From: Aliivibrio sp. S3MY1
Lineage (GTDB): Bacteria > Pseudomonadota > Gammaproteobacteria > Enterobacterales > Vibrionaceae
Length of the DNA: 42,617 bases
Reading direction: 5' to 3'
NCBI RefSeq assembly: GCF_028765575.1
Contig: NZ_JARACO010000024.1
Location: 1 to 42,617, forward strand
This document shows positions 36,240 through 42,617 of the stretch, one piece after another; position 1 is the stretch's first letter; every line of letters starts with the position of its first letter. A model generated the notes under the pieces. It was not told the origin of the DNA. It worked only from the letters and a program-made list of their open reading frames with translations, and made no database searches. Position numbers and translations under genes: made by a program.

Positions 36240-37535
36240 TTATTTTGCTTCTGAAGCCATTGTAGCAAAACAACGATCAGCGGCTTCTAGTGTTGCTTCA
36301 ATCTCTTTTGGACCATGAGCTAAAGAAGTAAATCCAGCTTCAAATGCAGAAGGAGCAAGGTAAACACCGTGTTTTAGCATTAGATTGAAAAAACGTTTGA
36401 ATTGTTCGATGTCGCACTTAGTTACGTCTTCGTAGGTTGTTACTGTTTCTTGATCAGTAAAGAAGAAACCAAACATACCGCCAACGTAATTAACTACCAT
36501 TGAGATACCATGCTTATTTGCTAGCTCTTTTAAGCCTAGCGCTAATTGTTTGGTCGTACTAGCAAGGCGCTTTTCATTGCCTTCTTCTGTTAATACTTTC
36601 AAACAAGCAAAACCAGCAGCCATTGCAACAGGATTACCAGAAAGGGTACCCGCTTGATATACAGGCCCTGTCGGAGCAATATACTGCATTACTTCTTTGC
36701 TGCCACCAAACGCACCAACAGGCATGCCGCCACCAATAACTTTACCAAGACAAGTTAGGTCAGGTTTGATGTTGTAGTAACCTTGTGCACAGTTTTCTGC
36801 AACACGGAACCCTGTCATTACTTCATCAAAAATCAATAACGCGCCTTCTTCATCACAGATCTGACGAAGACCTTCATGGAAACCTTCTACTGGTGGAATG
36901 CAGTTCATGTTGCCAGCAACAGGCTCAACAATAATACAAGCGATCTCACCTTTATTTGCAGCAAATAGTTCACGAACAGACGCTAAGTCATTAAACGTTG
37001 CTGTTAGTGTGTACTTAGCAAAATCAGCCGGTACGCCAGGAGAGCTAGGTTGGCCAAGTGTTAATGCACCTGAACCTGCTTTTACCAGTAAGCTATCGGC
37101 ATGACCGTGGTAACAGCCTTCAAACTTCATGATCTTATCACGGCCTGTGTAACCACGAGCAAGACGAATGGCACTCATTGTTGCTTCTGTGCCTGAACTT
37201 ACCATACGAACTTGTTCCATTGATGGGACTAATTCAGAAACAAGCTCAGCCATATTGATTTCAGTTTCAGTTGGTGCACCAAAACTTAAACCACGTTGTG
37301 CAGCAGATATTACGGCTTCACGAATAGCAGCATGGTTATGGCCAAGGATCATTGGACCCCAAGAGCCAACGTAATCAATATAAGCTTTTCCATCGGCATC
37401 AAAAATTAATGGGCCATCGGCACGCTCAATGAAAATTGGTGAGCCACCAACACCAGCAAAAGCACGAACAGGTGAATTAACGCCACCAGGGATTTTCTCT
37501 TGCGCTTTTGCAAATAGTTCTGCTGATTTGGTCAT
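36240..37535 (-). CDS. hemL: Glutamate-1-semialdehyde 2,1-aminomutase
   Basis: The 431-residue PLP enzyme converts glutamate-1-semialdehyde to 5-aminolevulinate, the second committed step of C5-pathway tetrapyrrole synthesis. The PLP lysine is Lys265 in [17 protein letters not shown], at the same number as in E. coli. Other class-III aminotransferase blocks ([39 protein letters not shown]) are intact. It is divergent from erpA across 233 bases, pairing haem and Fe-S functions as in many gamma-proteobacteria. The start has a strong AGGATAT-type ribosome site. Confidence 0.97.
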   Translation of the reverse strand: MTKSAELFAKAQEKIPGGVNSPVRAFAGVGGSPIFIERADGPLIFDADGKAYIDYVGSWGPMILGHNHAAIREAVISAAQRGLSFGAPTETEINMAELVSELVPSMEQVRMVSSGTEATMSAIRLARGYTGRDKIMKFEGCYHGHADSLLVKAGSGALTLGQPSSPGVPADFAKYTLTATFNDLASVRELFAANKGEIACIIVEPVAGNMNCIPPVEGFHEGLRQICDEEGALLIFDEVMTGFRVAENCAQGYYNIKPDLTCLGKVIGGGMPVGAFGGSKEVMQYIAPTGPVYQAGTLSGNPVAMAAGFACLKVLTEEGNEKRLASTTKQLALGLKELANKHGISMVVNYVGGMFGFFFTDQETVTTYEDVTKCDIEQFKRFFNLMLKHGVYLAPSAFEAGFTSLAHGPKEIEATLEAADRCFATMASEAK

Positions 37536-37655
37536 TACTTATATCCTCGTAGTAATCAATTGGACCAGTTGGCAGTTATTGTACCTAAATTGAATCAGAA
37601 TGCTTGAGTTGATCGTATTAATCCCCATCTAATAAGTAAATAAATATACTGAATG

Positions 37656-37671
37656 AGAGCTAACTAGCTCT
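37656..37671. promoter_or_regulatory. Palindrome in the hemL/erpA gap
   Basis: AGAGCTA-AC-TAGCTCT is a perfect inverted repeat midway between the divergent genes, upstream of the erpA promoter. It may be an operator or a small hairpin. No regulator is recognised. Confidence 0.35.
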
Positions 37672-37694
37672 GTTACGCGTGATGGATGTATTGA

Positions 37695-37719
37695 ATACTT
37701 GAATGAAACAGTCAGGTAT
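37695..37719. promoter_or_regulatory. IscR type 1 binding site at erpA promoter
   Basis: The 25-bp sequence fits the type 1 IscR consensus (ATASYYGACTR-WWW-YAGTCRRSTAT) at 24 of 25 positions. The halves are ATACTTGAATG and CAGTCAGGTAT around AAA, and the only mismatch is an A for C in the left half. It overlaps the -35 and spacer of the erpA promoter, so repression by [2Fe-2S]-IscR is expected. Confidence 0.75.
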
Positions 37720-37727
37720 TAGATAAT
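37699..37727 (+). promoter_or_regulatory. erpA sigma-70 promoter
   Basis: TTGAAT (37699-37704) and GATAAT (37722-37727) are 17 bases apart and lie 41 bases before the erpA start, overlapping the IscR site. Confidence 0.6.
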
Positions 37728-37768
37728 CAGAATTAAAATAGAATTGGAAACCAATCTGAGAGGTTGAA

Positions 37769-38110
37769 ATGAGTGATGTATCTGTGCCGTTAACGTTTTC
37801 TGATGTTGCTGCGGCAAAAGTAAAAACGTTAATAGCAGAAGAAGAAAACCCAAATCTAAAACTACGTGTATACATTACAGGTGGTGGCTGTAGCGGTTTC
37901 CAATACGGATTTACTTTTGATGAAGACGTAAATGATGGCGATATGACGCTAGTAAATGATGGCGTAACTTTAGTTGTCGACCCAATGAGTTTACAGTACT
38001 TGATTGGTGGTGTTGTTGATTATACAGAAGGTCTAGAGGGTTCTCGCTTCTTTATTAATAACCCAAATGCGACAACAACATGTGGCTGTGGCGCATCGTT
38101 TAGTGTGTAA
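37769..38110 (+). CDS. erpA: A-type iron-sulfur cluster insertion protein ErpA
   Basis: The 113-residue A-type carrier has the three conserved cysteines Cys41 ([11 protein letters not shown]), Cys105 and Cys107 ([11 protein letters not shown]). ErpA delivers Fe-S clusters to targets such as IspG/IspH and respiratory enzymes and is essential for aerobic growth in E. coli. The start is preceded by GAGAGGTTGAA. It is divergent from hemL and monocistronic, since a terminator follows within 15 bases. Confidence 0.96.
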   Translation: MSDVSVPLTFSDVAAAKVKTLIAEEENPNLKLRVYITGGGCSGFQYGFTFDEDVNDGDMTLVNDGVTLVVDPMSLQYLIGGVVDYTEGLEGSRFFINNPNATTTCGCGASFSV

Positions 38111-38122
38111 CCACTGAGGCAG

Positions 38123-38158
38123 AAAGGTAAGTTGAGTACTCTCTTCTTACCTTTTTTT
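38123..38158 (+). terminator. erpA terminator
   Basis: AAAGGTAAG and CTTACCTTT form a 9-bp stem with a 14-base loop, followed by T residues, immediately after erpA. Confidence 0.85.
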
Positions 38159-38169
38159 ATAAATGTACA

Positions 38170-38274
38170 GCATTAAGTCGTGCTCGAACTATGTTGATGA
38201 GCCACCAAGGCATTTCAGCTGAAGATTCAGAACGTTTATTGGTTCGGCCAATGGAGCGAGTTACGTTCTATTGA
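38170..38274 (+). pseudogene. Remnant of an ANTAR-like regulatory domain
   Basis: Reading from 38170 in frame gives ALSRARTMLMSHQGISAED, then SERLLVRPMERVTFY and a stop. The pattern (RA-x2-LM-x3-GIS-x2-D-S-x2-LL-x3-M) resembles the ANTAR RNA-binding domain of NasR/NasT/AmiR-type antiterminators. There is no N-terminal partner domain, since the erpA terminator lies directly before it, and the C-terminal part seems to continue in another frame (WFGQWSELRSIEGLEK then stop). It looks like debris of a lost gene. The resemblance is by eye on about 30 residues and could be chance. Confidence 0.35.
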
Positions 38275-38390
38275 AGGGCTTGAAAAGTAGATGCGAAATT
38301 ACAAACAGGTGTTCAATGTTTACGCCCAGAGCTATTAACGCGCCTTGTTTATTGAGGTTAGGCAGAGATAAAGAATACGCGAACGAGAGA
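38275..38390. other. Stretch without an intact gene between erpA and the M23 peptidase
   Basis: Short open stretches in several frames are broken by stops, for example AKLQTGVQCLRPELLTRLVY near 38291-38350. Together with the preceding ANTAR-like piece this looks like decayed coding sequence. No promoter or RNA gene was recognised. Confidence 0.5.
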
Positions 38391-38397
38391 TAAAAAT

Positions 38398-38440
38398 AAT
38401 GCCCTACGGTGTCATCAGATCATGACATCATAGAGCATTA
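38398..38440 (-). terminator. Terminator after the M23 peptidase gene
   Basis: A long imperfect hairpin pairs AATGCTCTATGATGTCAT with ATGACACCGTAGGGCATT on the minus strand around a short loop. It lies 13 bases after the stop and is followed by a T-rich stretch (ATTTTTA). Confidence 0.75.
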
Positions 38441-38452
38441 TCGTACGTTAAC

Positions 38453-39766
38453 TTACTCGTGAGTTAGTACCGGGTGATTGCCAACGATAAATTGGCTGTA
38501 CTGCTCAAGTTGTTTTAGGCGTTCTTTGGCTACAAGTTCAAACTCTTTCTTATCGTTACCTGTTAATGATTTTGATTGTGGTAACGAGACCGTTCTTGCA
38601 TCTTTATGAACACCGTTAACTAAGAATTCATAATGTAAGTGAGGGCCTGTAACTCGTCCTGTACCACCTAAGGTACCAACCGTATCTCCTTGCTTTACTC
38701 GTTGTCCCGCGTTGACATAACGCTTAGTCATATGTAAATACTTAGTAATGTAGGTATTACTATGGCGAATAAAGACATAATTACCATTGAATTGATTGTA
38801 ACCTGACTTATCAACCACACCATCACCTGCTGCCCAAATAGGGGTACCAACCGGTGCGACATAATCAGTGCCTCTATGTGCTTTTCTTTGGCCTGTTACA
38901 GGGTGTAAGCGACGAGGGTTAAAGTTAGAACTCACATAACGGAAGTTAATTGGGGAACGTAAAAAAGCCTTTTTCATTGCTCGGCCATTTGGCTCATAGA
39001 AATTGCCATTTTTATCATTACGAATAGCGGTAAAGTTATCACCACGATTGGTAAAAGATGCTGCAATAATATTCCCTTTGCCTGCGTATTCCCCCTCAAC
39101 ATAACGCTCCTCATAAAGAACGTTAAAACTGTCGCCTTCACGAATATCTAAAGCAAAATCAATATCCCAACCAAAAATGCCCGCCAGTTCCATTATTTGG
39201 TTTGCATTTAAACCAGCACTAATAGAGGCATTCCAGAAGTTAGATGTAATCGTTGCTTTGGTATAGTTAAGCTGTGTTTCGATATCTTGCTTTTCAAATA
39301 AGCCAAGGTAGCTATCGCCGACTTTACTAATCCTATAGGTTTCAAATTTACTGATAGGACGAATAAGTTGAATTATTTCTTGGTTTTTGTTGAAGCCAAA
39401 TTTTAATTTGTCTCCTGGACTCAACCGAGTTAGCTGATTTTCTATCTCTTTATCACTACTGGTTAAGTTATAAAGTTGGCGAGCAGTTAAACCAACGCGA
39501 CTGAATAGTACAGAAGCACTTTCACCAGACTTTACGGTATAAGTTTCCCAAGAGAGTTGTTTATTTTTAGAGGTTTGCTCATGAGAAATAAGGGACTCTT
39601 GACGAATTTCAATAGGGTATGTTTGTCCAACGGATAATTTATAAAAACCGGAATCTGGTGCGACAGAATCTGGAATTGTCGCTACAGCAGCAACTATTCC
39701 AGCACTGCAAATACCAATAAGAATGCGATGGATAACAGGAATGCGAGTTAATTTAGATAATATCAT
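38453..39766 (-). CDS. M23 family murein DD-endopeptidase (ShyC/MepM-like)
   Basis: The 437-residue protein has an N-terminal membrane anchor or signal (about 13-31), an OapA/LysM-like domain (about 75-140) around ETYTVKSGESASVLFSRVG, a linker domain (about 140-270) and a C-terminal LytM domain. The zinc ligands are His297 and Asp301 (HRGTD), with His376 and His378 in GPHLHYEF. Such enzymes cut D-Ala-mDAP cross-links in the periplasm to allow cell-wall growth. The chromosomal position matches the V. cholerae peptidase I remember as ShyC. All catalytic residues are present. Confidence 0.9.
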   Translation of the reverse strand: MILSKLTRIPVIHRILIGICSAGIVAAVATIPDSVAPDSGFYKLSVGQTYPIEIRQESLISHEQTSKNKQLSWETYTVKSGESASVLFSRVGLTARQLYNLTSSDKEIENQLTRLSPGDKLKFGFNKNQEIIQLIRPISKFETYRISKVGDSYLGLFEKQDIETQLNYTKATITSNFWNASISAGLNANQIMELAGIFGWDIDFALDIREGDSFNVLYEERYVEGEYAGKGNIIAASFTNRGDNFTAIRNDKNGNFYEPNGRAMKKAFLRSPINFRYVSSNFNPRRLHPVTGQRKAHRGTDYVAPVGTPIWAAGDGVVDKSGYNQFNGNYVFIRHSNTYITKYLHMTKRYVNAGQRVKQGDTVGTLGGTGRVTGPHLHYEFLVNGVHKDARTVSLPQSKSLTGNDKKEFELVAKERLKQLEQYSQFIVGNHPVLTHE

Positions 39767-39906
39767 TCGACTAATTAGGTAAAGAATTCATAAAAATAAC
39801 GACATAGGAGTTTAGCCTGTTTTTAGACTAACTGCTATGTAATGAGGTTATCGTTTTGTCACCTTTTAATAAAAAAAAGTTCAGTAAATTTAAAATAAAC
39901 AAGAAA

Positions 39907-39937
39907 AAGCCAACCCATAATGGAAAAGAGTTGGCTT
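39907..39937 (-). terminator. Terminator after the TRIC-family gene
   Basis: AAGCCAAC and GTTGGCTT form an 8-bp stem with a 15-base loop just after the gene. On the minus strand the stem continues into TTTTTCTT. Confidence 0.8.
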
Positions 39938-39943
39938 AACGTT

Positions 39944-40555
39944 TTATTTATTAAGAGCGAAAGTAGGTAAGGACAAGTGCCAGCGAATAGCCGCAAGTCT
40001 AATTGCTAATGTGGTAGCTACCCCCATTAGCATAGCGGTTGAACTCTGAATATTAAATTCGAGAGCAAAGGTGTGAACAATACCTCCTAAAATACAAGCC
40101 GTAGCATAAACTTCACTTCTTAATACCATAGGAATTTCACGAGCAAGTACATCTCGGATTATTCCACCGCCACAACCTGTAATAACCCCCATAATGACTG
40201 CCACCATAGGGTCGGCATTGTATTTTAGTGCTTTTTCAACACCGATCCCGACGAAAACGGCTAATCCAATAGCATCGGATACTGGTAAAACATACCAAGG
40301 AAGGCGTTTGGGTTTTCTGATGATTAACATGGTTAAAATGCAGGTAACAAAAATGACTAATAAATAGTTTGTATCAGTAATCCAGAAAACAGGGGTAGCA
40401 CCAAGTGCCATATCTCGAATCGTACCACCACCGATAGCGGTAACACTCGCAAGTACTGTGACGCCAAAAGGGTCCATTTTTAACCGTCCGGCTAATAACA
40501 CTCCCGAAATAGCAAAGATGGCAGTACCGAACATATCAATTATATAGATTAACAT
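39944..40555 (-). CDS. TRIC-type cation channel family protein (YadS/YicG-like, UPF0126)
   Basis: The 203-residue polytopic inner-membrane protein is built of two homologous halves, each with a glycine-rich motif ahead of an Arg-Asp pair: AIGGGTIRDM (about 41-50) and TGCGGGIIRDV (about 126-136). About seven membrane segments fit the bacterial TRIC fold, which forms a trimeric potassium-selective channel in studied homologues. E. coli has YadS and YicG. A glycine-transport role has been proposed for some family members, so the substrate remains open. It is 43 bases downstream of the CbiB-like gene. Confidence 0.85.
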   Translation of the reverse strand: MLIYIIDMFGTAIFAISGVLLAGRLKMDPFGVTVLASVTAIGGGTIRDMALGATPVFWITDTNYLLVIFVTCILTMLIIRKPKRLPWYVLPVSDAIGLAVFVGIGVEKALKYNADPMVAVIMGVITGCGGGIIRDVLAREIPMVLRSEVYATACILGGIVHTFALEFNIQSSTAMLMGVATTLAIRLAAIRWHLSLPTFALNK

Positions 40556-40598
40556 CTTGTCCTCTATGACTTACAGCATGATGTTGTTGAGAGTACAG

Positions 40599-41552
40599 TT
40601 ATAATCCATGTTTGATTATAACCATTAGAGTGCTTTGAAGGATTAGCCAGATAGCTATTCTCCAACTTAAAAAACGATGTATTTGTGCTAAATGAATCGC
40701 AGAAGGTGCGATTTTTCCTCCAAGTTTTGGTCTACTGATTTTCTTGCCCTGATAAATAACAGGACCGCCCATAGAAAGCTCAAATTTTTTGCCAATAATG
40801 ATAAGTAACCATGCATTATTTTTATTTGGCCAGCTTTTTTTCTGTTGTTTAAGTACATGAAGAACAATTTGAAAATGTTTTCCTATAAGGCATAAAAGGC
40901 TAAACATCTTTAAAGGAATAAAATCTAGAATAGTTTGAATGGTTAATGCTGGAATACCAAATGGTCTAAATGTATCTCTTGAAGGTGACCAGGCACGAGC
41001 TAATTCTAAAGATAAACGATAAATAAAAGCTCCGATCCCTCCTGCAATACCATACCAGAACAGCACGCCAATGACGGTTCGTGCATAACCTAAAACCATT
41101 GTCTCTGCACTTGCTTTACCTAAGCCTAAAAGGGAAAGTGGTTCAATATCTCTATTTAACCAAGGCATTAAAATTGTTTTTGCTTCTTTTTTATCTTCTT
41201 GGTTGATTGCTTTTATCGTATTTTTACAAAGTTTTTCAACACCTCGCCATTCCAAGGAAATTAAAAGTAACCCTAGATTAAATAATGGTAGATTCCAGAT
41301 GAGAGGTAATGCAGCAATATACACAATAATGACAGGGGTAATCATTAACGCCCAAGCAAGCGAACCAGAAATTAAACGTTGTTGATAAGAGCGAGTAGTA
41401 TTTACCTTTGTGGAGAGTAACTCTGCGAATTTTCGCCAGATAGTCATTGGGTGTGCATGTACGGGAATAGGAAGAAGTAGATGAAATAATAATGCTCCCC
41501 ATAAAACCAATAGAGAGTAATCAGCAATGAGTAGAGATAGTTTTTCAGACAT
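40599..41552 (-). CDS. CbiB/CobD-AmpE superfamily membrane protein, divergent
   Basis: The 317-residue inner-membrane protein has four to five hydrophobic segments and end-to-end resemblance to CbiB/CobD, including the late GGPVIYQGKKISRPKLG block (CbiB has LGGPNNYFG...). It would be annotated as cobalamin biosynthesis family. However, the family's conserved ETVAENTVDG and NTLDSM motifs are replaced here (AETMVLGYARTVIG; LSLELARAWS). No cobamide genes or B12 riboswitch are nearby. Adenosylcobinamide-phosphate synthase activity is therefore doubtful. It lies 65 bases downstream of mtnN across a hairpin. Confidence 0.7.
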   Translation of the reverse strand: MSEKLSLLIADYSLLVLWGALLFHLLLPIPVHAHPMTIWRKFAELLSTKVNTTRSYQQRLISGSLAWALMITPVIIVYIAALPLIWNLPLFNLGLLLISLEWRGVEKLCKNTIKAINQEDKKEAKTILMPWLNRDIEPLSLLGLGKASAETMVLGYARTVIGVLFWYGIAGGIGAFIYRLSLELARAWSPSRDTFRPFGIPALTIQTILDFIPLKMFSLLCLIGKHFQIVLHVLKQQKKSWPNKNNAWLLIIIGKKFELSMGGPVIYQGKKISRPKLGGKIAPSAIHLAQIHRFLSWRIAIWLILQSTLMVIIKHGL

Positions 41553-41577
41553 ATATGTTTACTGTATAGAGGGAAAG

Positions 41578-41608
41578 AATTGAGCTAACGAATTTTGCCA
41601 GCTCAATT
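41578..41608 (-). terminator. Hairpin between mtnN and the CbiB-like gene
   Basis: AATTGAGCT and AGCTCAATT form a perfect 9-bp stem with a 13-base loop, ten bases after mtnN. The minus-strand tail (CTTTCCCTC) is only weakly T-rich, so it may attenuate rather than stop transcription. Confidence 0.5.
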
Positions 41609-41617
41609 AGGTTGCAA

Positions 41618-42313
41618 TTATTTTAGCAATGCGACAATTTTAGTCACCATTTCTGATGAGCTTTGCGCAGCAAGAGGCAAAAACTCCTCAAAGCTCATTG
41701 GTGATTCTTTATCAGCGACATCTGAAATTGCACGAACAACAACAAATGGAATTTCAAACTGGTGGCAAGTTTGAGCAATTGCAGATGCTTCCATTTCAAC
41801 AGCGATAACTGATGGGAAGTGAGTGCGGATGAATGCTTGACGCTCTGGAGTGCATACAAAAGCATCACCAGTACAGATTAAGCCACGTACAGCGTGTTTA
41901 TTTTCCATTTGTGTTAATGCTTGCTCTGCCACAGACATTAATTTCTCGTCGGCTTTGAAAGCGGCTGGTTGCTGTGCCATTTGACCCATTTCGTAACCAA
42001 AAGCAGTTACGTCTGCATCATGGTGGCGTACTTCTGTTGAAATAACGACATCACCAAGATTTAGTGATGAATCAAATCCACCAGCTGAACCTGTGTTTAG
42101 CACAAGATCTACATTATGATCTGAAATAAGTAATGTTGTACCTACTGCAGCAGCAACTTTACCAATACCAGATTGTAGCAATACAACATCAGCACCAGAT
42201 AATGTACCTGTATGAAAAGTACATCCTGCTTTTGTTGTTGTCGTTAAGCCTTCAATCTGTTCTTTTAGAATGGCAACTTCTTGTTCCATTGCACCAATAA
42301 TGCCGATTTTCAT
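41618..42313 (-). CDS. mtnN: 5'-methylthioadenosine/S-adenosylhomocysteine nucleosidase
   Basis: The 231-residue enzyme hydrolyses the glycosidic bond of MTA, SAH and 5'-deoxyadenosine, serving methionine salvage and the activated methyl cycle; SAH cleavage supplies S-ribosylhomocysteine for autoinducer-2 synthesis by LuxS. Catalytic residues fit Pfs/MtnN: Glu12 (AMEQEV), Glu175 in [10 protein letters not shown] and Asp198 in AISDVAD. The nucleoside phosphorylase block NTGSAGGF is intact. The start is the only sensible ATG. A CbiB-like gene follows. Confidence 0.96.
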   Translation of the reverse strand: MKIGIIGAMEQEVAILKEQIEGLTTTTKAGCTFHTGTLSGADVVLLQSGIGKVAAAVGTTLLISDHNVDLVLNTGSAGGFDSSLNLGDVVISTEVRHHDADVTAFGYEMGQMAQQPAAFKADEKLMSVAEQALTQMENKHAVRGLICTGDAFVCTPERQAFIRTHFPSVIAVEMEASAIAQTCHQFEIPFVVVRAISDVADKESPMSFEEFLPLAAQSSSEMVTKIVALLK

Positions 42314-42480
42314 GTGTATATCTCAATAAAGTTTGAATAGATGATAATTGTAACATAGCTATTAAAGAGTGAGGAGCTAAGAGTAATGAGGTTAATCACG
42401 CATAAAACGGTCTTTTTAGGTTGATATTTGTTCGCATTGTTTGATTGTTGTTCGAACGGTATTTTTTTTAATAAAAAGCC
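42314..42480. other. Upstream region of the rrn promoter
   Basis: No gene is seen between mtnN and the rrn promoter. The segment 42420-42480 is AT-rich and ends in an ATTTTTTTTAATAAAAA-type UP-element-like tract next to the -35 box. Fis sites are likely in this kind of region but none is asserted. Confidence 0.5.
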
Positions 42481-42508
42481 TTGCACGAAAATCTGAATTG
42501 CCTATACT
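42481..42508 (+). promoter_or_regulatory. rRNA operon promoter P1
   Basis: TTGCAC (42481-42486) and TATACT (42503-42508) are 16 bases apart. They have an AT-rich UP-like tract upstream and a GC-rich discriminator (GCGC) downstream, the usual design of growth-rate and ppGpp-controlled rrn promoters. Confidence 0.8.
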
Positions 42509-42617
42509 GCGCATCCACTGACACGGAGCGAGTGATTCAAATCACAGTATTTCTTGTTAGTTTGCTCTTTAAAAATTTGAAACCTATTAATCTGTGTGGG
42601 CACTTGTGAGTTGATAA
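42509..42617 (+). other. rRNA operon leader with boxA
   Basis: TGCTCTTTA at 42563-42571 matches the boxA antitermination element of rrn leaders, followed by AAAAATTTGA and the AATCTGTGTGGGCACTTG stretch typical of Vibrio sequences just before 16S rRNA. The 16S gene itself begins beyond the window. Confidence 0.8.

Noticed and set aside
38132-38143. TTGAGTACTCTC resembling an SlmA nucleoid-occlusion site
   Set aside because: It matches 10 of 12 positions but lies in the loop of the erpA terminator, and a single such match is expected by chance in a window this size.
41553-41617. B12 riboswitch upstream of the CbiB-like gene
   Set aside because: The gap is only 65 bases and holds a simple hairpin, far too short for a cobalamin riboswitch, and no B12-box-like sequence is seen.

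Overview
The window looks like a chromosomal segment of a marine Vibrionaceae gamma-proteobacterium, most likely Aliivibrio (A. fischeri-like). It is AT-rich. It carries the Vibrio chitobiose (chb) operon next to chiS, and the order acnB ... yacL, fbpABC, chb operon, chiS, rsmC, hemL, erpA, M23 peptidase, mtnN matches the order I remember from Vibrio cholerae chromosome 1. I saw no IS element, prophage, CRISPR array or tRNA. The right end runs into the promoter and leader of an rRNA operon.

Layout. (1) 110-5186, + strand: a patatin/Omp85-type outer-membrane phospholipase and aconitase B. (2) 5279-8969, - strand: a glycerate-utilisation cassette (CdaR-type regulator, GntP-family permease, glycerate 2-kinase) that sits between acnB and yacL, two genes that are neighbours in many relatives. 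(3) 9105-11228, + strand: yacL, then glnK-amtB behind a clear sigma-54 promoter. An NtrC-type palindrome there coincides with the yacL terminator. (4) 11402-15154, + strand: fbpABC ferric-iron ABC importer. (5) 15246-29587, - strand: ten-gene chb operon. In transcription order it encodes the periplasmic chitin-oligosaccharide binding protein, four ABC transporter subunits, GH9 glucosaminidase, GspK kinase, GH20 hexosaminidase, GH94 chitobiose phosphorylase and a hexose-phosphate mutase. (6) 30202-33579: chiS, the hybrid sensor that controls the operon. (7) 33743-42313: housekeeping genes (rsmC, AI-2E-family exporter, a 36-residue membrane peptide, hemL, erpA, M23 endopeptidase, TRIC-type channel, CbiB/AmpE-like protein, mtnN). 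(8) 42314-42617: rrn promoter and leader.

How the genes work together. The chb cluster imports (GlcNAc)2 and related chitosan fragments. It cleaves them in the cytoplasm by phosphorolysis (GH94) or hydrolysis (GH20, GH9), then phosphorylates or isomerises the products toward GlcNAc-6-P and GlcN-6-P. ChiS senses the periplasmic binding protein and activates the operon. The 614-bp chb/chiS gap holds a CRP-type palindrome, a set of TTGACGTTTT direct repeats and a 17-bp palindrome near the first gene. Nitrogen supply (glnK-amtB), iron (fbpABC) and Fe-S assembly (erpA, behind a near-perfect IscR type 1 site) each carry recognisable control elements.

The most useful second looks are the control sites (NtrC/terminator overlap, IscR site, chb repeats, candidate CdaR operator), the unannotated Cys-rich membrane peptide at 36074, an ANTAR-like gene remnant after erpA, and a CbiB-family protein that has lost the family's conserved motif. 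No wholly new multi-gene system is evident. All family assignments come from reading motifs and remembered homologues, not from a search.
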